Source of the DNA: Biscogniauxia marginata
Taxonomy: Eukaryota; Ascomycota; Sordariomycetes; Xylariales; Xylariaceae
Direction: 5' to 3'
DNA length: 64,000 nucleotides
NCBI GenBank assembly: GCA_022695795.1
Contig: MU404062.1
Span: 558,001-622,000 of the forward strand
Part shown: positions 29,334 through 40,895 of the stretch, one piece after another
Numbering within the stretch: position 1 is the stretch's first letter
Layout of the letters: each line of letters starts with the position of its first letter
Program-made: the position numbers and the translations under genes
The notes under the pieces: generated by a model
Told to the model about the DNA's origin: nothing
Database searches by the model: none
The model's input: the letters and a program-made list of their open reading frames with translations, nothing else

Positions 29334-30265
29334 TCAATCGAAAAACTTGCGGTTGGGATTCGCCCCGAATAGCGTCTTCCGCACGGCGGGCAGGGCGCTG
29401 GATTGCAGGAGCCGCAGCCGCTCCTCAAAGGTGTTGTTGATCTCGATCTTGCCCTGGCCGCCCAGGATCGCGATTCCGCCCTCGCTGTTGCACGGAGAAG
29501 CACCCCGGTGGTTAGCTGTTCGTTCCCTCTATATATAGACACCGCCAAATAGAGACAGATAGGTATAGATATATATATAAAGGGGGGTTGGAGATGTGAC
29601 TCACGATCCCTCGGGCAGAGAGTTCTCCTCGTCGATCTTGACCTTGGTCTCCTTGCCGATCTCCTTCTTGTACTCCTGCTCGGCCTCGGCGACGGCCTCC
29701 CTCAGGACGGCCAGGTCAGCCTTGCGGGCGCGGACCAGCAGCTCGGGCTCGGCGAGGGCGTACATGCCCTCGAGCAGCAGGCCCTTGAGTATGGCGCGGT
29801 ACCCGGCGGGGTCCTTGGTGCCCTCGGCGAGGCGCGCGGCGGCGGCGCCGAAGATGTCGTCGAGCAGCTCCTGGCGGGCGCCGAGGACGCGCAGCCGCGT
29901 CTTGTTGGCGACGGTGGAGCGCGTGATCTGCTGCGACATGGTGGCCTGCTTGAACTTCTTGGCGTAGGCGGCGTCGATGGCGTCCGTCTCCTGCCGCACC
30001 AGCTTCGACTTCTCGATGCTGAACTCCTCGTTCGCCTTGATCTCGATCTCGCGGGCCTTCTCGAACGCCTCCTGCTTGATGAAGGCCGTCATCTTGCGGA
30101 GCTCCTGCCCGACCTGTTTGCACATTGTTGCAAAGATTTCCCCGCGTCAGCTAGCTAGTCGTATCTTTTTTTTCCCCCTTCGCGGCGAGGAATTATGTTG
30201 CTGGCTTGGGTGGACGAGAGGGAACTATTTACCTGGTCGTCGGACAAGGCGTGGACTTGCGACAT
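29334..30265 (-). CDS. VMA4: V-type proton ATPase subunit E
   Basis: Peripheral-stalk subunit of the V1 sector of the vacuolar proton pump. The model is complement(join(29334..29484,29605..30113,30233..30265)), 230 aa, close to the usual size. The first exon codes only 11 residues (MSQVHALSDDQ) before a 119-nt intron, and the second intron is 120 nt. Both are about twice the length typical of the window. The N-terminal two thirds is a long charged helix (AFIKQEAFEKAREIEIKA...), which pairs with subunit G in the stalk. The C-terminus (GGIAILGGQGKIEINNTFEERL) is the conserved globular end. Codon use in the middle exon is extremely GC-biased, as expected for a highly expressed gene or for local GC drift. 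The gene is divergent from the NIPA-like transporter. Identification is secure. Confidence 0.97.
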
Positions 30266-31590
30266 CTTGAAGGGGAGGTGTTGAGGTAAAGACGGGGAAG
30301 AAAGTGAATTCGGCGGGAATTGAGGATGTCCAAGAGCTCGTGAGACGCTTAAGTCGGTATAAGCAAGACAAGTAGCTGGATCGGAGGAGGTTGAGAGGGG
30401 ATGTCGTAGGAGGTTCGTTGTTGGTGGGACCCGGTAGTAAGTTGTTAATAGCTAGTGTAGCTTGTCTCCAGGTTAATTAATGGTCATGTCAATATGCAGC
30501 CTGGTCTGGGTCGGCTGGCAGGTGACGAAGCTGCCCAGGCCCGAATGCTACGCAAGCCACATCTGACGGGATAGTGACCTCAGGTAGCTTCCTGCCCCGG
30601 CCCGAACTCCACTGGGGCAGGTTGCTAGGTGTGGCTGTGTATGAAAGCGCATTAAAGCCACATTTGCCGCATAATGCCCGTTATTTCGCAGTCACGTCAC
30701 TATTCGTGTAGGTGCGGATGTGCCTGGTATCAGCCGGGCAAATAAGCTCTACCACCTATCTGCAAGTGGGCCTGGTGGTTCGGGCAGCGTGACTTCTGAT
30801 TTGATCAGTTGGCACTCGACTCCTGCAGTGTTTCACTGTACACTGGGGGCAGGTCGTGCTGTTTGCCAGCTGTACTCTGTACAATGCACACTTACACTAC
30901 CCTATATTAATCCGTACAAATCTGGAGTATATGTAGATCATTGGATTGCTTGCTGCCCGGCCCCAAGAATCATCTTCTTCGGTCATTCATAGTGCTTCCA
31001 TAAATTCAACCACGATACCACATTATAGCCCACTACACGCCGGTCTTTTACTTGTACTTTTCCTTCTATATATTCTCCGAGTCTCTTTTGAGTTTCAGTC
31101 ATAGACATCAGCCGTCATCAAACCCTCCCTAGATTCATCGTCGGTGTACGATCGCGACTCGTGACTTGTTATCGCTCCCTTTCTTTGTACAGATTTCCCA
31201 GAGCCTAGAGCCGGCGCTTTTCCAACACGCCCTAGCTCTCGACGGCATCATAGAATCCGCCTACTCGCCTACTCGCCTACCTGTCTACCAGCGGCAGTGA
31301 CAACTACGCCAAGAACAGCAACCTCTTCTCGACGGCATTACGTTATACCTGCGCAACCTGCACCGTACGACGACAGACTTGGCGAATTTACCTTCCGCGA
31401 CTCGAGTTGACCCTCCTTGCCCCCTCCTCAATCGCCTCCGACTTGGTTCACCACGAGAGCCCCCCCCAGGTCTTGTGAGCTAGGAGAACAACACGATCCG
31501 AGAAACAAATCGCTACCCCATGTGTTGCCGAGGCTTTCTCTCATCTGCGTCCCTCGCCAGATGACCCTCCCCTGATCTGGGTCCTTCGCA
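30266..31590. promoter_or_regulatory. Divergent promoter region between VMA4 (-) and the NIPA-like transporter (+)
   Basis: A 1.3 kb head-to-head spacer. The right 450 bases are CT-rich on the plus strand and contain no long frame, consistent with a long 5' leader for the NIPA-like gene. No distinct TATA element was convincing. The small frame at 30720-30992 looks random. Confidence 0.5.
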
Positions 31591-33324
31591 ATGGGGTTGT
31601 TTGGCGATATCTCCCCCGCGGGGACTCTAGCGGTACGTTACTGTTACCGGTTCTCCCATGAGGCATTCGCGATTCCCCTCTGTTTGTTTCTCTAACGCCC
31701 GCCTCCCTAGATCGGCATTATAGTCGGCTTGCTATCGACGAGCGTCCAATCCCTTGGCCTTACCTTGCAGCGAAAATCGCATATGCTCGAGGATGAGAAA
31801 GGTCCCCAGGAGACTCAGCGACCACCGTATCGAAGGCGAAGATGGCAGTTGGGAATGGGCATGTTCGTCATATCCAATGTGCTCGGGAGTACAATCCAGA
31901 TCTCTACGTTACCATTACCGGTGCTGTCGACCCTCCAAGCAGCAGGACTCGTTTTCAATTCGATATGCGCCACCTTGATATTAGGTGAGCCTTTCACGAA
32001 ATGGTCGTTCTGGGGGACGGCGCTCGTGTCTGCCGGTGCGGCCCTGATAGCGATTTTTGGCGCGATACCTTCACCGGCGCACAGTCTACCAGAGCTCCTA
32101 GATTTGCTGGGTAGATGGCCTTTCATTGTTTGGATGTCGCTACAAGCTGTGCTTGTTATTGGCATTGCGCTATCCATCGAATTAGTCAACCGATTCACCA
32201 GCATTTCACAGAATTCCAAGTTTCGCCTGATCCGAGGTCTCGCCTTTGGATCTCTCAGTGGCATTCTTTCCGCGCACTCGCTGCTGTTCGCGAAATCGGC
32301 CGTTGAGTTAATTATTAGGACGATATCCGATAGCGACAATCAGTTCGTGCATTGGGAGTCGTGGATGCTCGTGGTGGCTTTAGTCGCCCTGGCCTTGAGC
32401 CAGTTGTATTACCTACACCGTGGTCTGAAGTTGGTATCGACCTCGGTCTTATACCCCCTTGTGTTTTGTCTTTACAACATCATTGCCATTTTGGATGGTC
32501 TGATATATTTCCGGCAGACCGATCTAATATCACCTCTACACGGCGGGCTCATAACTCTGGGCACCGTCATTCTACTATCAGGAGTACTAGCGCTATCATG
32601 GCGCCTCAGCGACGAACAACACCCGCCAGCTGTAGGACAGTCGAGTTTGGCACCGGGATTAGGACTAGTGGAAGACACAGAAGGGGAAGAGGAAACCCCT
32701 GATGATTCTGAGATTAGCAGCGAAGGAGAAGTACCGCCGACGTATAACACTTTTGGGCCAAACGCAGAGTCTACTCCTCTCTCACCAAGCCGAAAATCGA
32801 GTAAACGCTGGCACGAGCGCGCGGAGATCTGGGATGAACTGGAGGATCAAGATGAACCTAGGCCGTCATTTAGTAGACTCAGGTCAAGCACCCTGCCCGG
32901 TAGTGCAATCAGTGAAGGCACGCCATTATTGGGCAATCGGAGGATTGTGTCCGGCGAATCAACGGCGTCCCCAAGTGTTGCCGGGCCGAGTGGGGAGAGT
33001 CCAAGACGGATTTTCCGGCGGCGGAGAAAATCGACGGGTTTCCCTGGCTTTACTGCGCGTAAGCACGTGCGGCGGAAGAGCTCGACCAGCGGGGTTCAGG
33101 ATGCCCTTGGCGGCATCTGGAAGTTAAAGTGGTGGCGTAATAAAGGTGCTAATAGCTCGGATATAGCGGTTGCGAGCCCTCCAAGCAGCGGAGGACAACC
33201 TGGGATTAATGGCGGCCCTGGTAGGAATCAGGACGACCTGGAAGGCGGCAGAGGTCCCAGGTCCGGGGATAGTGATGCAAGGTCGCCGTCGCCGGACGGC
33301 CCCCGAGGCGATGATGCCGTTTAA
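31591..33324 (+). CDS. NIPA-family (DUF803) magnesium transporter
   Basis: Predicted multi-pass membrane carrier of the drug/metabolite transporter-like fold; NIPA proteins mediate Mg2+ uptake. The model is join(31591..31632,31711..33324), 551 aa. A first exon of 14 codons (MGLFGDISPAGTLA) joins across a 78-nt intron to the first membrane helix (IGIIVGLLSTSVQSLGL). About nine hydrophobic segments span residues 14-320, including the family segment STLQAAGLVFNSICATLILGE followed by WGTALVSAGAALIAIFGA. The C-terminal 230 residues are hydrophilic, rich in Ser, Gly, Pro and Arg, and probably a cytosolic regulatory tail. The mitochondrial Mg channel MRS2 is the next housekeeping gene, 4 kb away. 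The family is clear; the ion has not been proven for fungal members. Confidence 0.9.
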
Positions 33325-36090
33325 TGAAGAATTATTTAGAGCTAGGCAAATGGCGCTATAAGGAGTGTCGGCTGGCGCGCAAAGATACACATGTGGGCTG
33401 GATAGGCCTGGTATTGGGGAAACAATACAAGTTGTATTTCCCCCTTTCTCCTCTCTTTCAACTCAAATTTTGAGGTTGATTGATTCCAAGACATGGGATA
33501 CATGCATTTTCAGAAGATCATTGGTATAGCCCCCTAGCGAGTTTAGACATCTATAAGAAGTTTACCAAAATTCACGTTCACGATTTGAGATTCTCCGGTG
33601 AAACCCGTGGATATCTTGGGGTCGATCTGTCGTTTTTCTTTTGAGAACTAACCTGGAGCTTACGGAAATGATCACAGGGTGTTTCTGTCCTGCGTTTCTT
33701 GTGAACATATTTGTTCTTCGCGAACCAGTCTCACCTCATGGGCGCAGTAACGTTTACAAATACTTCCTCTCAGGAACGCTAGCTTGAAGACATGTGTTTG
33801 AGGTGGGGAATTGGTGTCTGGATGCGTAGGTATATATCTGAGAAGGGGAAAACATATTTGACATTCATGTGTCTATTACACAATGCTGAGTCCAGCTCAG
33901 CTTACCTTAGCTGAGTTGAAGTGAGGTGAGGTAAGGCGGCGGCCGAATTCGCTTACTATTCCCTTCTATGTGTAGGTAAGTAAGAGGTACACATGGGACG
34001 TAGGCGAATAAACACGGTCATATTCCAAATTCGAGAAATCAAATACATACACAGCCTGGTAGGTAGCAAGGTTTATGTTAGGAAATGTCTAATTGATTGC
34101 CCACATCCGTACTATTGCGTAGATACACGTCTCTACCCCCGTTCGCGCTCACTGTTAGAGTCTCACTCGATTGACTACCAGCGATACTGACAGATGCAAG
34201 GTACGGGATCTGCAGTAATCCTGCACGTGTCTCTAATTACGTCTCACGAATCTAGCTGGACTAAATCTATATACATGGCTTGCACGTTTGACGGAACACG
34301 TGCTCTCGGGAATAGTTGCCCGATATATTCGCAGTCCAATCCTAGCCTAACTCTACTCGGATAGAGACTCTTTACTATATCTCGGTAGCTGAGAATGAAG
34401 TTGTCCCACTTTGCTCTTGTGCATCGCTCCTTTTCACCTACCCTATCATGTCCTCGGTGAGACATATAGTTTCCACTTGGCTTTTGTTGCCGAGATCACA
34501 GTCTAGATCTCCTAACTAGTGTCCTCGAGGAATTTGGTCTCATTTGCTTGGGGTAGCTGCTTATATGTAGGTAGGTATCAGATAGATGCGATGAGAGAAC
34601 TCCGTAACACGCATCGTCCTAGTCTCACAAGATCTTCGACCAAGCCTCGGAGGCCTTTTTGGGACCGAAGACCGCATTGGTCAACCTAAACCTAGGCGCG
34701 GATTGCCGAGTGTTGTGCCTCTCTCATTATTCATTACATTGTTTCTACCTTAGTTACGGATAATGACAATTGGTCTCAATCCAAAATTTCGAGAGGGTTT
34801 TCAACTGAGGAGCTAGTCTGACGCTCACCTCACTTCGCTATATCACCTGACCTTCTGTACCTGCAGACTGGCTTATAAGCTAATGTAAGATTGACAGGTA
34901 GACAAGCCTTAGATGTAAACCCAATTCATCGGCACCAAGGGTTCCCCTGTATTGCACACCTCCGTTCTTAGTAAGGTGGTATACTACCCTTATAATAGCC
35001 TCGAGAATTCATCCGCTAGTACGGCAGTTCCATCACGAGCATCTGTCAAAGCGAGAGAAGCAAACGTCTGCCGTCATTTGGCTGACATTGAAGAATTACC
35101 GATTAGCTAGAGATAACCATGACTAACACTTACCACGGAGGAGGTGTGACATCCGAGTATGAGGAATCAAGCTCGATAGATTTGATGTATTAGTGAACGT
35201 GATACTAAGCAGACCAATAAATCGTGTATACAGAATCATATCAGACTCACTAGGACTCTTAAGGCCACACAAATCATTGTCTGAAGCGGACCGAGGGATT
35301 TCAATTCGCTCATCATGGTATATTAACTCGGGAGTTCTAGCTTGGATGTACTTAATTTTCATACCCTTACTTTACTTTACCCACGTTCGCTCGCAGCGTA
35401 TAGGACAGGAGCTCTAGAAAACCTAGCGCTGCTCTTCCAGATCTTACTAGAGAACCATGCGCACAGTTGTGCTTGAACTCATAAAAATATTTAGGTATTA
35501 CTTATTTGCCCAAGATGAACGCCACTGTAGGATGTCCTCATCCTGCGTACTCCCTGAATAGTAAGGACGTTCGCTGAGTGAGGGTAAATGAATCATGTCC
35601 CATCACTATATCCGGGGTATTCTCAGATTCCAGCTAAGAATCTCGTGGTCTAGATCACACCGTAACTACTCGATATTTCCTAACCTAGACAATAACGTAA
35701 GCTCCCGCTATTCTTGTACGTGGTTGCCCCCCCCTTTGTAAGTGCTACGACTGCAAGTAGTAATTGAATAGCCACGTCGTGCCAGGGACATATCGGGGCC
35801 AAAGAATCGTGTACATGACAGACAGGCTGGATCTACCGCGTGTTCATAGGATCATTCTCGTGGAACTGGCGGAGAGGGTAAAGATATCTGATGACTATGA
35901 CTATGGAAATGGCCTCCTTCAAGTCAGCCGCCATCAGCACTAGACACGACCGTGAAGGGTCATGAGATGGGAGTCTCCCCATTGGGGGCAGTGAGGTCCG
36001 GGAATGCGAGAGTGTGAATAGCTAGCTCACTAGGAGGTTTCGCGAGAATCAGCAAAGGCGAGAAGACACCCAGAGAGGTAGAACGCTCGA
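33325..36090. other. 2.8 kb gene-free interval
   Basis: AT-leaning sequence between the NIPA-like gene and the RlpA-like gene. Frames at 33993-34190, 34244-34465, 35123-35417 and 35960-36148 are short, overlap on opposite strands and show no splice sites or familiar motifs. I see no transposon ends, tRNA or repeat array. Confidence 0.5.
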
Positions 36091-36098
36091 TATAAAAG
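36091..36098 (+). promoter_or_regulatory. TATA box of the RlpA-like gene
   Basis: TATAAAAG lies 185 bases upstream of the start codon at 36276. It is followed by a C/A-rich leader with repeated CCAACCAA-type units (about 36184-36212) and an A-rich stretch directly before ATG. This is the clearest core promoter in the window and fits a strongly or inducibly expressed small gene. Confidence 0.65.
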
Positions 36099-36275
36099 GA
36101 AGAGCATGATCTCCTGAACAACCGTCGACGAACCAAACCACAACTCACCCATCCATCATCCTCAGCAACAACTTCAAGTCAGTCTACCAACCAACCAATC
36201 AACCAATCAACAATCCTCACTTTTCATCTCACAGAACCCATACTACACCTTTCCACTAAAAAAATAAAATAAAAA

Positions 36276-36581
36276 ATGACTTTCTCCGGCGACATGACCT
36301 ACTACACGCCCGGTCTGGGCGCCTGCGGCAAGACCAACAGCGAGGCGGACCACGTGGTCGCGCTGGCGACGGCGCAGTACGGGCACGACGCGAACCCGAA
36401 CAAGGCGGCCGTGTGCGGGCGCAAGATCCGCATCCACTACGGCGGCAAGAGCGCGACCGCGACCGTCGCCGACAAGTGCCCCTCGTGCGCGAGCGGCAGC
36501 ATCGACGTCTCGCCCGCCGTCTTCAAGCAGCTCGCCGACCTGGACAAGGGGCGGGTCAAGGTCACCTGGGAGTTTATCTAA
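36276..36581 (+). CDS. Small RlpA-like double-psi beta-barrel protein without signal peptide
   Basis: A 101-aa intronless protein that consists of little more than one double-psi beta-barrel domain of the barwin/expansin/RlpA superfamily. Visible family features are TYYTPGLGACG at the N-terminus, VCGRKI in the middle and DKCPSCASGSIDVSP-AVF near the end. The Asp in IDVSP aligns with the conserved acidic residue of expansin-like folds. Five cysteines occur (GACG, VCG, CPSC pair region). Most secreted relatives have an N-terminal signal peptide; this protein starts directly with the barrel, and the A-rich context before ATG supports this start. It may act inside the cell or leave by a non-classical route. 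Only three sense codons end in A or T. The function is unknown, and plant-interaction or cell-wall roles are only family-based guesses. Confidence 0.85.
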   Translation: MTFSGDMTYYTPGLGACGKTNSEADHVVALATAQYGHDANPNKAAVCGRKIRIHYGGKSATATVADKCPSCASGSIDVSPAVFKQLADLDKGRVKVTWEFI

Positions 36582-37240
36582 ACGGGGGTTGTTAGATCAG
36601 GACGAGGCAGGTGGGGAGGTGGGGAGGTAGAGAGAAGTGAGGGGGAGGGGGGAGTGGGAGAGAGGATGGTGAAGAAGATTAGGGAGGTTGAAGGGGGAGG
36701 GAGAGTGGTGGAGAAAGGGAGAGGGAGGGTGACAAGTGGTAAAGAATGATAGTTGGAGACGGAGAGGGCAACGAAGGGCTTATAGAGATGGAGAGGAGGA
36801 TATGGAACGCTCATTTTCACCCCAATTGGCATTAATAGTGCGTACACGCGCAGCACATAACTCATATAAACCTACATACATTTAACTCGATGTTCCTCCC
36901 ACTTACACGTTTCAATCGCCGGAACCAAAGGAGAGGAGGGGGCGGCTTGGAAACGGATAATACACGCCAATGTGACTCGAACACGCGCCGCGCTTTACTA
37001 CAACTGTTGAAGAAACCGCTGGTCTATACATACAATGGGTATATACTAGTTCTAACCTGACCTGTGAGATGAGAATACCTTAGATAGCCATTATACACAT
37101 GGGATTACAACTCCCCGGAGAGCTAGTCGAGCCCCGGGGAGGAGTAGATGGTACCCTAACGCCAATCCATGCTGATGTTCAAACTCTAAAACGTTGTTAT
37201 ACTGCCCGAGACCGGGCTTCAAATTTAAAGAGAACCCTGG
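36582..37240. other. Convergent 3' flanks of the RlpA-like gene and MRS2
   Basis: Tail-to-tail spacer. A purine-rich (G/A) tract runs from about 36600 to 36780 on the plus strand, directly after the RlpA-like stop codon. No gene is supported; the minus-strand frame 36578-36865 is simply the complement of this tract. Confidence 0.6.
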
Positions 37241-38993
37241 TTACCGCCTAGGGTCTATAAGTTGATACCACTTCTTCGGGGAGTTCTTGTCCGCCTTCAT
37301 CATGTTTAGACGCCTCAGCTTCTCCCGGTTCCGCGGATCTAAGAGCCCGAAGTGGCCCTCGTCATGGAACCAATGATATTCCCTCTCGAGACGTCGGTGG
37401 TCTTCGCCCTGCATCTTGACCCGCTGGACCTTCTTGAGCTTGGACAGGCCGTACTTGCAGACCAAGAGCGAGAAGATCACTGACAGAGCGCTGATAGTCC
37501 CAAAGCCCCAGTTCGTTTCCTCGATGAGGTTTTCGAGGTTCATTCCGTAGAGACCAGCAATGAAGGTACCCATGGCCAGACCCAACGTTCCAACACTAAA
37601 TTTAAGATCTAGCAGCATGAGGGAGTTACGGTTGGCATCGAGAATTGCACGGATTCTATATATGGTTAGCAAGAGTATTTACGATTTTGGGGGAACGGAA
37701 TTTCGGACTAACATTTCCTCGGTGTTCCTGATGGAAGATACCAAATTTTGCGCCTCTTGGACAATTTCGTCGCAAAGTTTGTGGTATGACTCTAATAGCA
37801 TTTCGACCTCGGTGTGATCATCTAACTGGCGGTTGAGGTCGTGGGTCTTCTCGGACAGGTACATGGCCGCCAGGTCATCGTCGGCCTCGAGAAGTTCCTC
37901 AATGGCATCGCGGACAAGCTTCGCCTTCTGCTCAAAGGTGCTCACCCGCTTAGACAGGATCAAGAGAATGCGCAATTTGTGCCGATCGATATCGTCCTCA
38001 AGTTCACTCAAGATGCGGATGACTGGGTCACGGACGGCCTCGAAGTCGGCTTCCAGCTCTTGGGTCACAGACTGGAGGACAGCTTCGAGGGCACGGAACT
38101 CGTATGGCAAACTGCCACTGCTTTGCGACGATTTTTGTTGGAGTTTGCCCTGCAGGTCGTACATAAAGGCCGACTGGGGGTAGGAAGCTTGTGAGCCATA
38201 GACATCGAATAGCAGCACGCGGTTGTACTTGATGAGGACCTTGAGGTGTAAGAGGTTTAGTAATATGGCGGTCGGACGGACAAGGATATGCGGGAGGTTG
38301 GAAGAGTCGATCTTGCGCAAGTCACGGGGCAATAAACCGAACTATCTCACGTTAGATTTATATTCGCGGTCAACTGTTCGAGCAGCGACGAACCCTTGCT
38401 ATCAGCTCGCTCTTTTTGAATTCTCCATCTACCAGTATGACGTTTCCGTTCTCGTCAACTTCGGTACAGCGCAGTCTAGGCTCCAGGGCGGCTTTCTGGC
38501 TGAGTTGGCGCCTGCTATTGAACATGGAGTTGTTGTCACCCTCGCCGTCTACCTCGCCGAGGTCGTCGGGCTCTAGAGGTTTGCCCCCCTTCCCCGTTTT
38601 GACCCCCCATAGTCTTTCCTTCCATGTCGGTTTATTTGGGGTTTGCGACTTGTTCGAAGAGCTGTACCGGACACCGAGCGCGGACGCAGAGAGACAGGAT
38701 GGCAGACCGGGTGGACGAACTCGTCGCGAGTTTGGGGGGTGGTGAGCGCCCAGGAACGAATCCAAATCTAGCATGCTGGCTTGCAAAGAGGTGTCGGGCG
38801 TTGTCACAGCCGCATACCGATTTTCCGACAGTTTCGTCTGTCTCCTAGCCGGGCACAGAGCTCTGCGCGCAGCCGATCGTAGGCTTGCAGCGGCGGAGTC
38901 GTGGTTCGGACTGAAGAAGTTCAGATTTTCGGACTGATGGCGTAGGAAACGAAGGAGCCTAGTGGAAGGCACCGGCAAGCGTAGCGACGCCAT
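37241..38993 (-). CDS. MRS2: Mitochondrial inner-membrane magnesium channel MRS2/LPE10 (CorA superfamily)
   Basis: Imports Mg2+ into the mitochondrial matrix. The model is complement(join(37241..37655,37713..38341,38394..38993)), 547 aa, with introns of 57 and 52 nt. The first exon codes an Arg-rich mitochondrial presequence and linker. The conserved segment beginning FGLLPRDLRKIDSSNLPHILVRP is completed at the first junction. A long helical matrix domain follows, then two adjacent membrane helices separated by the channel signature GMN (about residues 447-449, in LYGMNLEN). The C-terminal tail is basic. The first intron has a non-consensus donor (GTTCGT), but frame and family sequence support it. 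Yeast has two related genes (MRS2 and LPE10); filamentous fungi generally have one, so MRS2 is used here. Confidence 0.94.
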
Positions 38994-39532
38994 CGCGCAA
39001 GTCTTGGGAAGCCGTTGGCTATAGATACATGAATGTCCGTTGGCCTTCCATTGCTTCTCCGAACAGCTTTAAGAGCGAATTGGAGGTGGAAAAAAAGTTC
39101 TGTTTTGTTAGTAATGAATGAGACTGTCTGGCAGCTGGACACTGGATCCCAGCAGGTGACTAAGTGTTATCGTTATCATTATCGTTATCGTTCGTTAGGC
39201 CCGCCTGAACGTCTCCACGTGGGGCCCCTGGAAATTTTCGAGATCTCGGGACACCACCTGCAGCCCCTGCCGATTTATGTACACAGTAGTTCCGTTTGCT
39301 GCATTCAACCGAAGTTTTCCCGCTCTCTCGTATTACAAACAACAACCACTACTACACTCGCATACTCTCTCACATCACCCAGATAATCCTACGACCCGTC
39401 ACCGTGCGGTAGCTTGTCTCTCTAGAGAGAATATGCCCGCGATGTATGGTCGGTAATTTGACTAATGGACTCGATGGGTATCACAAGTGTTATCGAGTCA
39501 GGATACTATCACGTCCCGCTCATGCCATTACG
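38994..39532. promoter_or_regulatory. Divergent promoter region between MRS2 (-) and the F-box-like gene (+)
   Basis: A 539-bp head-to-head spacer. It contains a GTTATC/CGTTAT microsatellite at about 39167-39191 and a perfect palindrome TCTCTCTAGAGAGA around 39416-39429. No TATA element is convincing. Confidence 0.5.
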
Positions 39533-40674
39533 ATGGAGTTGACACCCATCAAGGTCCGCGGCAAACGGCGCCGCAAGGATGAACTTATTGCTGTCCCTGT
39601 GCTAAAGAGGCCCCTATTGGTGAGGAAGAAGAGACCTAGGAAACCTCGTCTACCTAAGGCCTCCTTTATGGAAAAGGAGGTTCCTCTCGAGGTGCTAGAG
39701 CGCATATTCTGGCTTAGCGAAAATGTGAACCTACCCCGGGCAAGTCCTCGTTTCGGTCGACTATTATCTAGCCCATCTACTCTACTCGAGACCTTCATCA
39801 ATGCCTTTGGGCCCACTTGGGACGTCTGGTTTGGATGTGTTCGAGATGCAAGACCTAATGCTCGTACAATCCACAGTTATGCTGGCTGGGAAGATGATTC
39901 TGCCAGATTCGGCGGTAATCCAGAATTCCAGGTTTGGCCTATCCGGGGGTTTTCATAAAATATTGGCTAACTATAATCTAGTCTTCCCTTTTGGAGTATC
40001 CATGGGCTAGCATTTCCTTCATCCTAAATTGCTGGGATCATTGGGTTCGACGCCACGCTAGGGATAGGCATTTTGAGCATATCAAGATCTGGGGCGACCC
40101 AGAGTCCCTTGACACTGATACGCTAGTAGAGACTTCTAACAGCGTCCAAGGGGGGCGGCATTATTTTTTTCACGACTATAATGCCTTTCGTGAGGTGGAG
40201 AGACTCAACCAACCAGATCTGGTCGCTAAATTTCGACATGGACAAGAACCTGTGGCTTGGATCGAGGTGCATCCAGACACTCGGATCCCAGATCATCTAT
40301 TGACAGGCCCCTGGAATGAGGAGGCGCTTCAGAAATTATTCTGGCTGGTCCGCGCTGGCGCTCGTTTGTCCCCTGACCAGACTTGGGAACTGACCCTTCA
40401 GGGCTTCCAAAATGCAGTGACCAATACAGAATCTCCGACTGGATCTCTCAACTTAACGGTACTTCGACTCTTCGACACACTAAAAGCCTTCGAGACATGG
40501 CCACAATACATCGGAGTAGAAGAATAGTAAGTAACATCTGGTATTATTCGTTTACTTCGCCAACCTATCTCCGAGGGCAGCCCTCGATCGCCAAGTCTAT
40601 TCGGTGTCCCTTTCGCTTTAAAAGAGATAAATTTGGCATCTTCCCCAGATCCTCTTGGAATACGTGTGTGCTGA
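39533..40674 (+). CDS. F-box-like protein of unknown function
   Basis: The model is join(39533..39931,39982..40526,40581..40674), 345 aa. Residues 1-45 are very basic (KRRRK, RKKRPRKPR). Then comes an F-box-like start, VPLEVLERIFWLSENVNLPRASP, followed by a helical region with WDVWFGCV and PWASISFILNCWDHWV. The arrangement is typical of an expanded family of unnamed proteins in Sordariomycetes. If the F-box is functional it would recruit Skp1-Cullin ubiquitin ligase; this is inference. The second intron is notable: its GTAAGT donor overlaps an in-frame TAG at 40525-40527. If the intron is retained, the protein ends there with 314 aa. If spliced, 31 more residues (YPRSPSLFGVPFALKEIN...) are read to a stop at 40672. 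The start at 39533 is chosen because upstream residues look unlike protein. Confidence 0.7.
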
Positions 40675-40895
40675 TCTAGTTAGTAAGAAAATCGATAGGA
40701 TTTATTCTTCTCCGAGGGTTTTAACAGAAGAAACCCGCTGCAAATACTCCTATATTCTAACTTTAATGTCATGTTTCGAGTCCTAATCTATTCTGCTTCT
40801 TGAAGACTGACATGCAAACAACCGGTATTGATTAGGGCCTCGAATTGTAGTGACCTGTGTCCTGCTGAGTCGTGGGTGATAATAGAGAGTTCTCG

